64,000 nucleotides of DNA, from the NCBI RefSeq assembly GCF_026109735.1, contig NZ_CP069620.1:1178001-1242000 (forward strand). The letters run 5' to 3'. Shown one piece after another: positions 52,630 through 61,235 of this stretch. A program made the translations under genes and the position numbers. This DNA is from Salinimicrobium tongyeongense (GTDB taxonomy: Bacteria > Bacteroidota > Bacteroidia > Flavobacteriales > Flavobacteriaceae). Every line of letters begins with the position of its first letter. Position 1 is the stretch's first letter. Under the pieces are notes generated by a model that was not told the DNA's origin, did not search any database, and saw only the letters and a list, made by a program, of their open reading frames with translations.

Positions 52630-54915
52630 TTATCGCTTTGCCCTGCGCTCCTTCTCCTGTGCATCAACCACTGCTACGGCAGTCATGTTCACAATTTCTT
52701 CAACGCTCGCACCCAATTGCAGCACGTGCACCGGCTTGTTCATCCCCATAAGGATTGGCCCCACAGATTCTGTTTTGTTGAGCTCTTTTAACAACTTATA
52801 GGTGCTGTTACCCGAATCGAGGTTGGGGAAAATAAGGGTATTCACCTTACGCCCCGCCAGTTTTGAAAAAGGAAATTTTTTCTGTAACAGTTCGCTGTTC
52901 AAGGCAAAATCGGTTTGCATTTCCCCATCTACAATAAGGTCGGGGTAAAAACGGTGCAAATAATCTACGGCGTCTTTCACTTTTTCGGCCTTTTCATTCT
53001 TTGAAGAACCAAAGTTTCCGTAGGAGATCATGGCAATGACCGGTTCCATTCCGAAGAGCTTCACGGTACGGGCGGTCATTTGTGCTATTTTAGCCAGCTC
53101 TTTTGCGCTGGGATCCACATTTACAGAAGTATCGCTAATAAACAAGGGCCCGCGGGAAGTGTTCATCAAATTGGTGGCGGCTACTTTTGAAACCCCTGCG
53201 GCCTTGCCTATGAGCTCAAGCATAGGCTTGAGCACAGTGGGATAAGCCCTGGAGTAGCCCGAGATCAAAGCATCGGCATCGCCGGCGTTCACCATCATTG
53301 CAGCAAAATAATTGCGCTGCCTCATGAGAAGCTGCGCATCATAACGGGTAACCCCCTTGCGCTTCCGGGTTTGCCAGTAAACTTCGGCGTATTTGGTACG
53401 GCGGTCATTCTCGTCATCGCTTTTGGAGTCGATAATATCCACATCATCGGCATGAAAATCGATTTCCCGCATCAGTTCTTCAATCACATCGCGGCGGCCC
53501 AGCAGGATTGGTTTTGCTATACCTTCATCATGCGCAATTTGAGCTGCCTTAAGCACATCGAGGTGATCGGCTTCAGCAAAAACCACGGTCTTCGGGCTCA
53601 TTTTGGCCCGGTTCATAAGCAGGCGCGTGATCTTATTGTCATTGCCCATTCGCTCGAGCAGTTCATGCTCATAGCGTTCCCAATCGAGAATAGGATTTTT
53701 GGCGACCCCTGTTTCCATCGCGGCTTTTGCCACTGCCGGCGGCACCTGGGTAATCAATCGGGGATCGAAAGGTTTGGGAATGATATAATCTTTCCCAAAC
53801 AGCAGCTTGGTTTCGCCATAGGCGATATTCACCTGCTCTGGCACCGGCTCTTTTGCCAAAGCCGCAAGTGCCTTTACCGCAGCCATCTTCATCTCTTCAT
53901 TGATCTTGGTGGCGCGCACATCGAGAGCTCCGCGGAAAATAAACGGAAATCCCAGTACGTTGTTCACCTGGTTGGGATGATCGCTGCGGCCCGTGGCCAT
54001 AATGATATCTTTGCGGGTAGCCACGGCCAGGTCATAATCTATTTCGGGTTCGGGGTTTGCCATGGCAAAAACGATAGGGCGTTTTGCCATTTTCTTCAGC
54101 ATTTCGGGTTTTACGATATTCCCCACCGAAAGCCCCAGGAAAACATCGGCTCCATCCATGGCCGCCGATAAATTTTCGTATCTTTTCTTTACCACAAACC
54201 TCTTCTGAAGTTCAGAAAGGTCTTCGCGGTCTTTGTGCAACGCTCCGTTCACATCAAACATCACGATGTTCTCAATTTTCACGCCCAGGGCAACATAGAG
54301 GTTGGCACAGGCAATGGCTGCCGACCCGGCTCCCGAGATCACAACTTTTACCTTGCCTATCTTCTTATTGGCAAGATCTAGCGCATTGAGCAGAGCCGCC
54401 GAAGAAATAATTGCTGTACCGTGTTGATCGTCGTGCATCACCGGAATATCAAGCTCGGCCTTCAACCTGCTTTCAATCTCGAAAGCTTCGGGCGCAGCAA
54501 TATCTTCCAGGTTTATCCCTCCAAAAGTGGGAGCTATATTTTTAACAGTATCCACAAAGGCATCCACATCTTTGGTATCTACTTCAATGTCAAACACATC
54601 GATATCGGCAAAGATTTTAAAGAGCAGACCCTTGCCCTCCATCACCGGTTTGGAGGCTTCGGGCCCAATATCGCCAAGCCCGAGCACGGCTGTACCATTA
54701 GAGATCACCGCCACCAGGTTGCCCTTGGTCGTATACTTGTAAACGTTTTCTTTATTTTTATGGATTTCCAGGCAGGGCTCGGCCACCCCGGGTGAATAAG
54801 CCAGTGAAAGATCGCGTTGAGTAGAATATTTTTTTGTTGGCACCACCTGTATTTTACCCGGGTGCGGCTTTGCGTGATATACCAGCGCTTCACGTCTTTT
54901 GCGTTCGTTCCTCAT
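52630..54915 (-). CDS. maeB: NADP-dependent malic enzyme with C-terminal PTA-like domain
   Basis: Oxidatively decarboxylates malate to pyruvate with NADP. It is 761 residues with two parts: the malic enzyme domain to about 430 (RDLSLAYSPGVAEPCLEI, PVMHDDQHGTAIISSAALLN, VVISGAGSAAIACANLY) and a phosphate acetyltransferase-like domain after it (FAEADHLDVLKAAQIAHDEG). In MaeB this second domain has no transferase activity but binds acetyl-CoA as a regulator. Length and order fit. A -7 type element (TACCTTTG on the minus strand, 54941-54948) lies 25 bases upstream of the ATG at 54915. Confidence 0.96.
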   Translation of the reverse strand: MRNERKRREALVYHAKPHPGKIQVVPTKKYSTQRDLSLAYSPGVAEPCLEIHKNKENVYKYTTKGNLVAVISNGTAVLGLGDIGPEASKPVMEGKGLLFKIFADIDVFDIEVDTKDVDAFVDTVKNIAPTFGGINLEDIAAPEAFEIESRLKAELDIPVMHDDQHGTAIISSAALLNALDLANKKIGKVKVVISGAGSAAIACANLYVALGVKIENIVMFDVNGALHKDREDLSELQKRFVVKKRYENLSAAMDGADVFLGLSVGNIVKPEMLKKMAKRPIVFAMANPEPEIDYDLAVATRKDIIMATGRSDHPNQVNNVLGFPFIFRGALDVRATKINEEMKMAAVKALAALAKEPVPEQVNIAYGETKLLFGKDYIIPKPFDPRLITQVPPAVAKAAMETGVAKNPILDWERYEHELLERMGNDNKITRLLMNRAKMSPKTVVFAEADHLDVLKAAQIAHDEGIAKPILLGRRDVIEELMREIDFHADDVDIIDSKSDDENDRRTKYAEVYWQTRKRKGVTRYDAQLLMRQRNYFAAMMVNAGDADALISGYSRAYPTVLKPMLELIGKAAGVSKVAATNLMNTSRGPLFISDTSVNVDPSAKELAKIAQMTARTVKLFGMEPVIAMISYGNFGSSKNEKAEKVKDAVDYLHRFYPDLIVDGEMQTDFALNSELLQKKFPFSKLAGRKVNTLIFPNLDSGNSTYKLLKELNKTESVGPILMGMNKPVHVLQLGASVEEIVNMTAVAVVDAQEKERRAKR

Positions 54916-54940
54916 AATTCCCCTGTTTTTTCAGGCGGTA

Positions 54941-54948
54941 CAAAGGTA
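54941..54948 (-). promoter_or_regulatory. Candidate -7 element of maeB
   Basis: TACCTTTG on the minus strand, 25 bases upstream of the ATG. The -33 region is poor (TAAG at the expected place). Confidence 0.45.
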
Positions 54949-55053
54949 ATAGTTTCGGCTATATGGCTTATTAATGCCGCTCACTTTTTAGTAAGCACCA
55001 CTGCCGGTGCGGGCTCGAATTGTAATAACAACAAGACCTCTTCCTGAAGGTTT

Positions 55054-56985
55054 TCATTTAAATATAAGCTCCCCCGGCGGCACCAGCGCGTTTAGCTTCT
55101 CTACATATTGCTCCGGAAGCAACTCCAGCCCCAGTTGATAGGAAGCATTCATCCAGCCAAAGCCCGAGGTGGTGATATAATCAAATTCGGTTCCCACGTT
55201 GCCGTATTCAGCGTAAACCTTGTGCGTGGCATCAACAACATCATATTTTTCGGGGATTGTTCCGTTGTAATCTACCGCATTTTTGGTAATCATCCACAGC
55301 CAGCGATAAATGAGCTCATAGGCTTGTGCTTCATAGCCATAATCGAGCAAGCCCTGCCATAGCAGCATTTGGTGCGGCGCCCAGCCATAAGGATAATCCC
55401 ATTGCCGCTGCACCTCATTGGTAGCATTTTTTTCTACGGAAGATCTTGCACTTGAGAGAATTCCGCCCTGCGCCTGTAGATCGTGCATTAATTGAGGTAC
55501 CATCCTTTCTGCCTGCTCTTCGGAAGCCAGTCCGCTCCACAAGGGGTAAAAGTTGGTGGCCGAAGTATATCCAGTTTGTTCCCCGGTTTTAAAATTGTAG
55601 TCGTAAAAGCTGCCGGAATTTTCATTCCACAAATACCTGTTCATAAGCTCTTTTCGATCTTCGGCTTTTTCTTCCCAGTGATCATCGGTGTAGGTTTTTC
55701 CTGTAGAAGTGGTAAAACGCCCGTCAAAATATTCATCAATGAGATACTCAAAATCCTTTTCATATTTATAGAGCAGGGAATTGAGATCTACGGTGTTGAG
55801 ATAAGCCGTTCTGTTCTCCAGCCGCCAGGAAGTATCATGCCCGCTCTCGCGCAAACTGCGATCGTGCAGGAAATACTCATCTACTTCAGGCGCATCTATT
55901 TCTCCCGACTGGTACTTCTCCACAAATTCTGAAACTTCCAAACCATATTTCTCTGCAAATCCCCGAAGCACCTCGTCAAAATGCCCTTTTTCAGTCTCCG
56001 GCGGTATACCAATCCCTTCAGCAAAATAGCGGTTTAAACCGTTTCCAGTAAGACGTTCGCCTTTTACCATCCACACCTGCCCGTATTCTTTTATGGCTGC
56101 CTCCAAAGCCTTCCGCAGCCATTTTTCATCCTTTTCTTCCATGGCTTCATAAACCTCCCGCACAAAAGAAGACATGAACGGCGGCTGAGTCCTGGTGAGG
56201 TAGTAGGAGCGATTGGCATTGAGGATCTTTCCGTAGTGATTGATCTGGTAGATAAAATTATCTACCATGGCCCTGGCAAGATCTATCCTGCCGTCAATAA
56301 GCAGCCCCACACCTTCAAAATAACTGTCCCAGCCGTACATTTCGTTGAACCTGCCGCCGGGAACCACAAACGGAACCCCGCGCCCATCCTCAATTTTTAG
56401 AGCCAGCAGGCCCGGCTTCTCATTTATGGATTTCACGTATTGCGGTGTGATTTTCTCCGGAAGCACCACGACCTCAAACCCGCTTAATTCCTGCTGAAGA
56501 TCCTTGTAATATTTTATTCCTGAAGTATCTGTTGCCGGCACGTACAGCCGCTGCACCCCATCTGAAGCTTTTGTATCCCTCAGGATCTTCTCAATCCCCT
56601 TCCGGTCTATGGTGCGGGTGAGGTCATCCCAAAATTGCTCTTTGATCCTGCGGGAAATTCGATCTGCCGGTTTTTCCTGAATCTCTTCCAGGCTGATTTC
56701 AAGATAATCCTCATCATTTCCCCTGGCAATGGCCAGCTCCTGAAGTAAATTTGATAAATAATAAATTTCCCCAATTGCTACCGAATCTCCCTGGGAACGG
56801 GGTATCAAAAATGGCATTTTTGGCTCGTCTTCTACCGTGACCTTCTTATCCCCATCGGTATCGGCCTGCTGCAACAGGCGCTGCATAGTCTTTTCTGTCT
56901 CCAGCTGAAATTCCTGTGCGAAAACAGGAGCATTCAGAAGAAACAGGAAAAAAATAAAGCTGAAAAATCTCCTTTTTGAGACCAT
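55054..56985 (-). CDS. Exported trehalase (GH37) with EF-hand-like loop
   Basis: Splits trehalose into two glucose units. It is 643 residues. The signal peptide (MVSKRRFFSFIFFLFLLNAPVFAQ) sends it to the periplasm or beyond. Family signature 1 is GGRFNEMYGWDSYFEG and signature 2 QWDYPYGWAPHQ. The catalytic acid is likely the Asp in ESGHDTSWRLE and the base the Glu in PEKYDV. Before the catalytic part, residues about 38-50 read DTDGDKKVTVED, an EF-hand-like calcium loop that is unusual for the family. It also holds a copy of the dispersed palindrome (56808). It is monocistronic. Confidence 0.9.
   Translation of the reverse strand: MVSKRRFFSFIFFLFLLNAPVFAQEFQLETEKTMQRLLQQADTDGDKKVTVEDEPKMPFLIPRSQGDSVAIGEIYYLSNLLQELAIARGNDEDYLEISLEEIQEKPADRISRRIKEQFWDDLTRTIDRKGIEKILRDTKASDGVQRLYVPATDTSGIKYYKDLQQELSGFEVVVLPEKITPQYVKSINEKPGLLALKIEDGRGVPFVVPGGRFNEMYGWDSYFEGVGLLIDGRIDLARAMVDNFIYQINHYGKILNANRSYYLTRTQPPFMSSFVREVYEAMEEKDEKWLRKALEAAIKEYGQVWMVKGERLTGNGLNRYFAEGIGIPPETEKGHFDEVLRGFAEKYGLEVSEFVEKYQSGEIDAPEVDEYFLHDRSLRESGHDTSWRLENRTAYLNTVDLNSLLYKYEKDFEYLIDEYFDGRFTTSTGKTYTDDHWEEKAEDRKELMNRYLWNENSGSFYDYNFKTGEQTGYTSATNFYPLWSGLASEEQAERMVPQLMHDLQAQGGILSSARSSVEKNATNEVQRQWDYPYGWAPHQMLLWQGLLDYGYEAQAYELIYRWLWMITKNAVDYNGTIPEKYDVVDATHKVYAEYGNVGTEFDYITTSGFGWMNASYQLGLELLPEQYVEKLNALVPPGELIFK
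56808..56820. repeat. AAAATGNCATTTT palindrome, copy 7 (inside trehalase gene)
   Basis: Exact core, centre base G, within TCAAAAATGGCATTTTTGG. It is read on the minus strand as KMPFL codons near the N-terminus, just after the EF-hand-like loop. Confidence 0.6.
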
Positions 56986-57032
56986 AGTTTTTCTGTTGAA
57001 ACAGAAAGTTACGAATTCTCAGAGAGAAAGCT

Positions 57033-58001
57033 TCAGGAATCTTTTTTGAGGAATTTAATGTTTCGGGTAAATCCGCTGTACTTGGTGCGTTTTACCGCCG
57101 ACTTCCTGAAAACCTCCCGAAAAGTCTCTTCTGTGATCTCTTCCCAGTCTTTTTTGCTCATGCTCAACAATTCGGGATGCGGATTGAACAGCGGCTCGTT
57201 ATGGGGTTTTGAAAACCGGTTCCACGGGCACACATCCTGGCAAGTATCGCAGCCAAAAGCCCAGTCATCAAACTTCCCCTTCATTTCCTGCGGAAGCTGA
57301 TCCTTCAGTTCAATTGTGAAATAGGAAATACATTTGCTGCCGTCAACTTTGTAGGGTTCTACAATGGCATTTGTGGGGCAGGCGTCGATACAGGCGGTGC
57401 AGCTTCCGCAGTGATCGGTTACGGGCGCGTCGTATTCCAGTTCCAAGTCCACAATGAGTTCGGCTACAAAAAAGAACGAACCTTTTTGTTTGGAAAGCAG
57501 CAGCGTGTGCTTGCCCACCCAGCCCAAACCGGCTTTGGCGGCCCAGGCTTTGTCCATCACCGGCGCAGAATCTACAAAAGCCCTGCCTCCAACCTCGCCT
57601 ATTTCCTGCTGCATGAACTGCAGTAAACTTTTCAGTTTATCTTTTATGACATAATGATAATCGGTGCCGTAGGCGTATTTGCTGATTTTGTAGGAATCTT
57701 CGCGCTGTTTCTCCTCGGGGTAATAATTGAGCAGCAGGGAAATCACGCTTTTTGAGCCCTCAACAAGTTTGGTGGGGTCGAGTCGCTTGTCAAAATAATT
57801 CTCCAAAAATGACATTTTTCCGTGTCTTTCTTTGGAAAGATATTCTTCCAGGCGCGGCGCTTCTTCCTCGAGAAATTCAGCTTTGGAAATGCCGCAAGAC
57901 AAGAAGCCAAGGCGCTTAGCTTCGGCTTTAATTAAAGCGCTGTTCTTTGATCTTGCTGAATTATTCACTTTCTGAAACTTTGCAACTTCTGTGCCCAACA
58001 C
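57033..58001 (-). CDS. queG: Epoxyqueuosine reductase QueG
   Basis: Uses cobalamin and two 4Fe-4S clusters to reduce epoxyqueuosine to queuosine in tRNA. It is 322 residues. The first cluster motif is [12 protein letters not shown] and the second is [11 protein letters not shown]. The N-terminus [20 protein letters not shown] fits the family. The start is a GTG at 58001; a GTG at 57968 would remove a short extension. No ATG is available upstream of the conserved part. It stands between trehalase and P450 genes with gaps of about 45 bases on each side. Confidence 0.94.
   Translation of the reverse strand: MLGTEVAKFQKVNNSARSKNSALIKAEAKRLGFLSCGISKAEFLEEEAPRLEEYLSKERHGKMSFLENYFDKRLDPTKLVEGSKSVISLLLNYYPEEKQREDSYKISKYAYGTDYHYVIKDKLKSLLQFMQQEIGEVGGRAFVDSAPVMDKAWAAKAGLGWVGKHTLLLSKQKGSFFFVAELIVDLELEYDAPVTDHCGSCTACIDACPTNAIVEPYKVDGSKCISYFTIELKDQLPQEMKGKFDDWAFGCDTCQDVCPWNRFSKPHNEPLFNPHPELLSMSKKDWEEITEETFREVFRKSAVKRTKYSGFTRNIKFLKKDS
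57806..57818. repeat. AAAATGNCATTTT palindrome, copy 8 (inside queG)
   Basis: Exact core, centre base A. It is read on the minus strand as KMSFL codons in a conserved part of QueG. Confidence 0.6.
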
Positions 58002-58020
58002 AAAAAATTATGAGGTGCCA

Positions 58021-58033
58021 AAAATAGCATTTT
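58021..58033. repeat. Near-match to the AAAATGNCATTTT palindrome
   Basis: AAAATAGCATTTT, one change from the core. It lies 10 bases downstream of the P450 stop codon. Confidence 0.45.
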
Positions 58034-58042
58034 TGGAAGGGA

Positions 58043-59368
58043 TTATTTCCGAAGCTTAAACTGAAGTACGGCGTTTTTTGGTTTAAGGGTGATGAGCGGC
58101 TGAATTTGGATTTCTCCCGGGCCGGCCTCAATTTTGTACCTGGAAACCAGTTCGGCTACCGTCATGACCATTTCATACATGGCAAAATTATTCCCGATGC
58201 ATTTGCGCGGGCCTGCACCAAAAGGAAAAAAACTGGCGTATTTCCCTTCAAGAAATCTTTCAGGTAAAAACTGCTCAGGATCCTTCCAATGCTTTGGGTG
58301 CCTGTGGATCTCATAAATAGAAAACAACAGGCTGGAACCTTTGGGATAGAATTTCCCTTCGAATTCGTCATCTTCGAGGTTCACCCTGTCAATAAAATAT
58401 ACCGGCGGATACAGCCTCATGCCCTCTTCCACCACCGCCTGCGTATAGCGGCAATGCCTTAGGAATCCCATAAGATCTTCGGGATTATCTTTGGCAAGTT
58501 GCACTTCTGCGAGTATTTTCTCCTGCACTTGGGGATTTCTTCCCAGCAGCTGGGTAATAAAAGTCAGTGCATTTGAAGTAGTTTCGTGGCCGGCCGTAAA
58601 CAGGATGAGGATCTCGTCGATAAGCTGCTCATGCGTCATGGTATTGCCATCTTCATAACGGGCGTCGAGCAGCATATCGAGCAGGTCGTCTTCACGCTTG
58701 CCGCTTTGTTTGCGATCTTCAATAATGCGGGTGAGGATCTGCCTGGCCTCGGCGGTTAGGTCGAGGTGTTCCTTAATTTTTCCAAACCACTTAAAGTACC
58801 AGCCCAGGTACGGCTGCCGCAGCTCCTTCACGAGCATTTTTTGAGCAGCTTCGGTAATAAACTGAAGCCTGTCGATCTCCCGCTGGCCCACGGCACTGCT
58901 GAAAAGGGATTTTACCACAGTTTGAAAAGCAAGGTCATTGTACACCGGAAAAACATCCATGGGTGCCGTGGTATTGATCTTCTTCAACTCTTCCACGATT
59001 GCCGATTGCACTTTATCTAACAGCCCCGCCAATTGCTTTTTGTGAAAAGCAGGCTGGATGAGCTTACGCTGTTTTTTCCAAAGCTCTCCTTCGGCAGTGA
59101 GCAGGCCCTGACCCAGATATTTGGCCATATCTACAGTCTGAATTTCCGATTTCGTGTAGTTCTTCTGATTCTTCTGAAGCACATATTCGGCAAAACCAGA
59201 ATCACGGGAAAAGATGATCTCCCTTCCCATCCCCACGTTCAGCAAAAAAGTGTCCCCGTGCTTTTCAAAATTCTGATGGTGAAACGGCAGCGGATTTTTT
59301 AAAATGCCAAGGGCACTTTTGTAAAAATGCTTTCGGGAAACTTTGGGTATGCCGTGGGTCTTTTTCAT
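58043..59368 (-). CDS. Cytochrome P450
   Basis: A 441-residue heme monooxygenase. The I-helix oxygen-binding motif is AGHETTSNAL, the ExxR is in VEEGMRLYPPV, and the heme-ligand cysteine is Cys390 in FGAGPRKCIGNNFAM. No transmembrane anchor is seen, so it is probably soluble. The sequence looks like the CYP102/fatty-acid-hydroxylase branch by general pattern, but I cannot fix the substrate. No ferredoxin or reductase gene is next to it, so electrons must come from elsewhere. Confidence 0.93.
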   Translation of the reverse strand: MKKTHGIPKVSRKHFYKSALGILKNPLPFHHQNFEKHGDTFLLNVGMGREIIFSRDSGFAEYVLQKNQKNYTKSEIQTVDMAKYLGQGLLTAEGELWKKQRKLIQPAFHKKQLAGLLDKVQSAIVEELKKINTTAPMDVFPVYNDLAFQTVVKSLFSSAVGQREIDRLQFITEAAQKMLVKELRQPYLGWYFKWFGKIKEHLDLTAEARQILTRIIEDRKQSGKREDDLLDMLLDARYEDGNTMTHEQLIDEILILFTAGHETTSNALTFITQLLGRNPQVQEKILAEVQLAKDNPEDLMGFLRHCRYTQAVVEEGMRLYPPVYFIDRVNLEDDEFEGKFYPKGSSLLFSIYEIHRHPKHWKDPEQFLPERFLEGKYASFFPFGAGPRKCIGNNFAMYEMVMTVAELVSRYKIEAGPGEIQIQPLITLKPKNAVLQFKLRK

Positions 59369-59385
59369 ATTTTCAGTAATTTTTC

Positions 59386-59422
59386 AGACCTAATAGGTTT
59401 CTGAAACCCGTTAGGTAAGTCT
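59386..59422. repeat. REP-like palindrome, copy 1 (degenerate)
   Basis: A 37-base imperfect dyad: outer arms AGACCTAA and TTAGGTAAGTCT, inner arms GGTTT and AAACC around CTG. It lies 51 bases from the better copy at 59473 and is of the same type. Confidence 0.65.
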
Positions 59423-59472
59423 AAAAGGCCAATTTTGAAATCCTTTGGTAACGCCTAAAATTTATTAAATAA

Positions 59473-59505
59473 AGACCTAACAGGTCTTGAAGACCTGTTA
59501 GGTCT
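59473..59505. repeat. REP-like palindrome, copy 2 (perfect 33-base dyad)
   Basis: Perfect inverted repeat: AGACCTAACAGGTCTT, one G, then its complement. It overlaps the stop codon of the RAYT gene (59498), so the last codons of the transposase lie inside the repeat. Confidence 0.85.
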
Positions 59506-60088
59506 GGCCCTGTAGAAAGTTACTCAGATAATCGGTTTGTAATTTTCTTTCATCATGCCAATGTTCGAACACTTCAGGATCGATAAGAGATAGTATATAT
59601 TCTCTTTTCAGAAGAGAAGGTTTAGACGATTTATAAGCCTGATATGACGAAAATTTATAGGTTTTATAATCTTCAGTAAAACCGTGCTTTACCGGATTAA
59701 GATGAATATAAGCAATTAATTGAATTAAGTATTTCTCATCCTCCACTCTTTTTCTTTTAATATGTTCCTGAAAAAGACTTCCAGACCTGCCATATCTTTT
59801 ATTAAAGGCTTTAGTGTAGGCGTTGAATAGATGTGAAAAAGCCAGGTGTGGCTTTTCACATAATTTAGGAGATAAATCCTGAGGATCTTTAAGCCTCAAT
59901 AATAAATGGAAATGGTTTTTTAGAAGGCAGTAGGCATAAATGTCACAAACAGGCACTAAATATTTTTTAAGGAGATAAAGAAAATATTGATAATTCTCCA
60001 ATTCTCTAAAAATATCTTCCTTATTATTCCCCCGATTGAAAATATGGTAGGTTCCACCCGGCTCCAGTACATCCTGTTTCATGTCCAA
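59498..60088 (-). CDS. REP-associated tyrosine transposase (RAYT, Y1/HUH family)
   Basis: A 196-residue single-domain HUH nuclease related to IS200/IS605 transposases. The start GGTYHIFNRGNNKEDIFREL is typical of RAYTs. The metal-binding HUH pair is in CLLKNHFHLLLRL. The conserved C-terminal region has SGSLFQEHIKRKRVEDEKYL and LIQLIAYIHLNPVKHGF. The catalytic Tyr is probably in the last-named stretch (AYIHLNPV). It is bracketed by two 33-base palindromes (59473, 60097), and the gene's 3' end is inside one of them. RAYTs of this kind are usually immobile single genes that act on such repeats. Confidence 0.9.
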   Translation of the reverse strand: MDMKQDVLEPGGTYHIFNRGNNKEDIFRELENYQYFLYLLKKYLVPVCDIYAYCLLKNHFHLLLRLKDPQDLSPKLCEKPHLAFSHLFNAYTKAFNKRYGRSGSLFQEHIKRKRVEDEKYLIQLIAYIHLNPVKHGFTEDYKTYKFSSYQAYKSSKPSLLKREYILSLIDPEVFEHWHDERKLQTDYLSNFLQGQT

Positions 60089-60096
60089 ATACTTTA

Positions 60097-60129
60097 AAAC
60101 CTAACAGGTCTTGAAGACCTATTAGGTTT
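60097..60129. repeat. REP-like palindrome, copy 3
   Basis: 33 bases: AAACCTAACAGGTCTT, one G, then an almost exact complement (one mismatch). It lies 8 bases upstream of the RAYT start and just after the ruvB stop. Confidence 0.8.
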
Positions 60130-60130
60130 G

Positions 60131-61153
60131 TTAAAACAGTCCTCCCTGGATACCGCCTCTTACTCTTCCGAGGTGTTTATAGGCCGCCTCGGTGACTTCT
60201 CTTCCCCGGGGGGTGCGCTGAATGAAGCCCTGCTGAATTAGGAAAGGTTCGTATACTTCTTCTATAGTCTCTGCGCTTTCACTAACGGCGGTTGCCAATG
60301 TGGTAATTCCAACAGGACCACCTTTGAATTTGTCAATTATAGTGGTGAGGATCTTGTTATCCATTTCATCGAGGCCGTGGGCATCAACATTTAACGCTTT
60401 AAGGCTGTACTTGGCAATTTCAATATCTATTTTCCCGTTGCCTTTGATCTGGGCAAAATCCCTTACCCTTCTTAAAAGGGCATTTGCGATACGAGGGGTA
60501 CCACGGCTGCGGCCTGCAATCTCGATAGCAGCTTCCATAGAAATTGGCACTTTGAGGATATGGGCGCTGCGTTGTACGATATCAGATAATAATTCGGTAG
60601 TGTAATATTCGAGTCGGCTGGAAATTCCGAAGCGGGCGCGCATAGGTGCGGTTAGTAATCCGCTACGGGTGGTTGCACCAATAAGGGTAAAAGGATTAAG
60701 ATTGATCTGGACTGAACGGGCATTGGGGCCGGTTTCGATCATGATATCGATCCTGTAATCTTCCATGGCTGAATACAAATATTCTTCCACAACAGCACTA
60801 AGGCGGTGGATCTCATCTATGAAAAGTACATCCCTTTCTTCAAGGTTGGTTAGTAAACCGGCAAGATCGCCGGGTTTATCCAAAACAGGACCTGAGGTGA
60901 CTTTAATCCCGACTCCAAGTTCATTGGCCAGAATATGAGCTAAAGTGGTTTTACCAAGTCCCGGAGGCCCGTGAAACAGCGTATGATCTAGCGCCTCTCC
61001 CCGCTGATTGGCTGCACTTACAAAAACTTTCAGATTATCGAGCACCTGATCCTGGCCGGCAAAATCGTCAAATTGCAGCGGCCTTAAAGCTCTTTCAATG
61101 TCCATTTCTTCAGGAGAAAAATTCTCTCCGGTTGGATCAAGGTTTTCGTTCAT
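60131..61153 (-). CDS. ruvB: Holliday junction ATPase RuvB
   Basis: The AAA+ motor of branch migration. It is 340 residues from the ATG at 61153 ([20 protein letters not shown]); another ATG at 61159 would add two residues. The frame is open to 61303, but that part runs into the subunit I gene. Walker A is GPPGLGKTT, Walker [11 protein letters not shown], sensor 1 [10 protein letters not shown], and the C-terminal winged helix includes [20 protein letters not shown]. It is apart from ruvA, and it follows the oxidase subunit I terminator. Confidence 0.97.
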   Translation of the reverse strand: MNENLDPTGENFSPEEMDIERALRPLQFDDFAGQDQVLDNLKVFVSAANQRGEALDHTLFHGPPGLGKTTLAHILANELGVGIKVTSGPVLDKPGDLAGLLTNLEERDVLFIDEIHRLSAVVEEYLYSAMEDYRIDIMIETGPNARSVQINLNPFTLIGATTRSGLLTAPMRARFGISSRLEYYTTELLSDIVQRSAHILKVPISMEAAIEIAGRSRGTPRIANALLRRVRDFAQIKGNGKIDIEIAKYSLKALNVDAHGLDEMDNKILTTIIDKFKGGPVGITTLATAVSESAETIEEVYEPFLIQQGFIQRTPRGREVTEAAYKHLGRVRGGIQGGLF

Positions 61154-61181
61154 GCTCATGAGGTTTGGAGCAAAGATAAAA

Positions 61182-61215
61182 GAAAAAAGCCTTTTCAGTA
61201 GTTGAAAAGGCTTTG
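61182..61215 (-). terminator. Intrinsic terminator after cytochrome oxidase subunit I
   Basis: Perfect stem AAAGCCTTTTCA / TGAAAAGGCTTT with a 5-base loop, then TTTTT on the minus strand. Confidence 0.85.
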
Positions 61216-61235
61216 TAGTATTAAAGAAGGATTGC

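Noticed and set aside
53371-54171. A 266-codon open frame on the plus strand
   Set aside because: It lies wholly antisense to maeB, has no family pattern and no promoter; it is a shadow of a real gene.
59498-60088. A complete, mobile IS200 element
   Set aside because: The gene is of the RAYT type and the flanking palindromes are REP-like, not IS ends; no target signature is seen.
58043-60088. P450 and transposase region as a recently acquired island
   Set aside because: Base composition and codon use look like the neighbours, and the genes on both sides are ordinary housekeeping ones.
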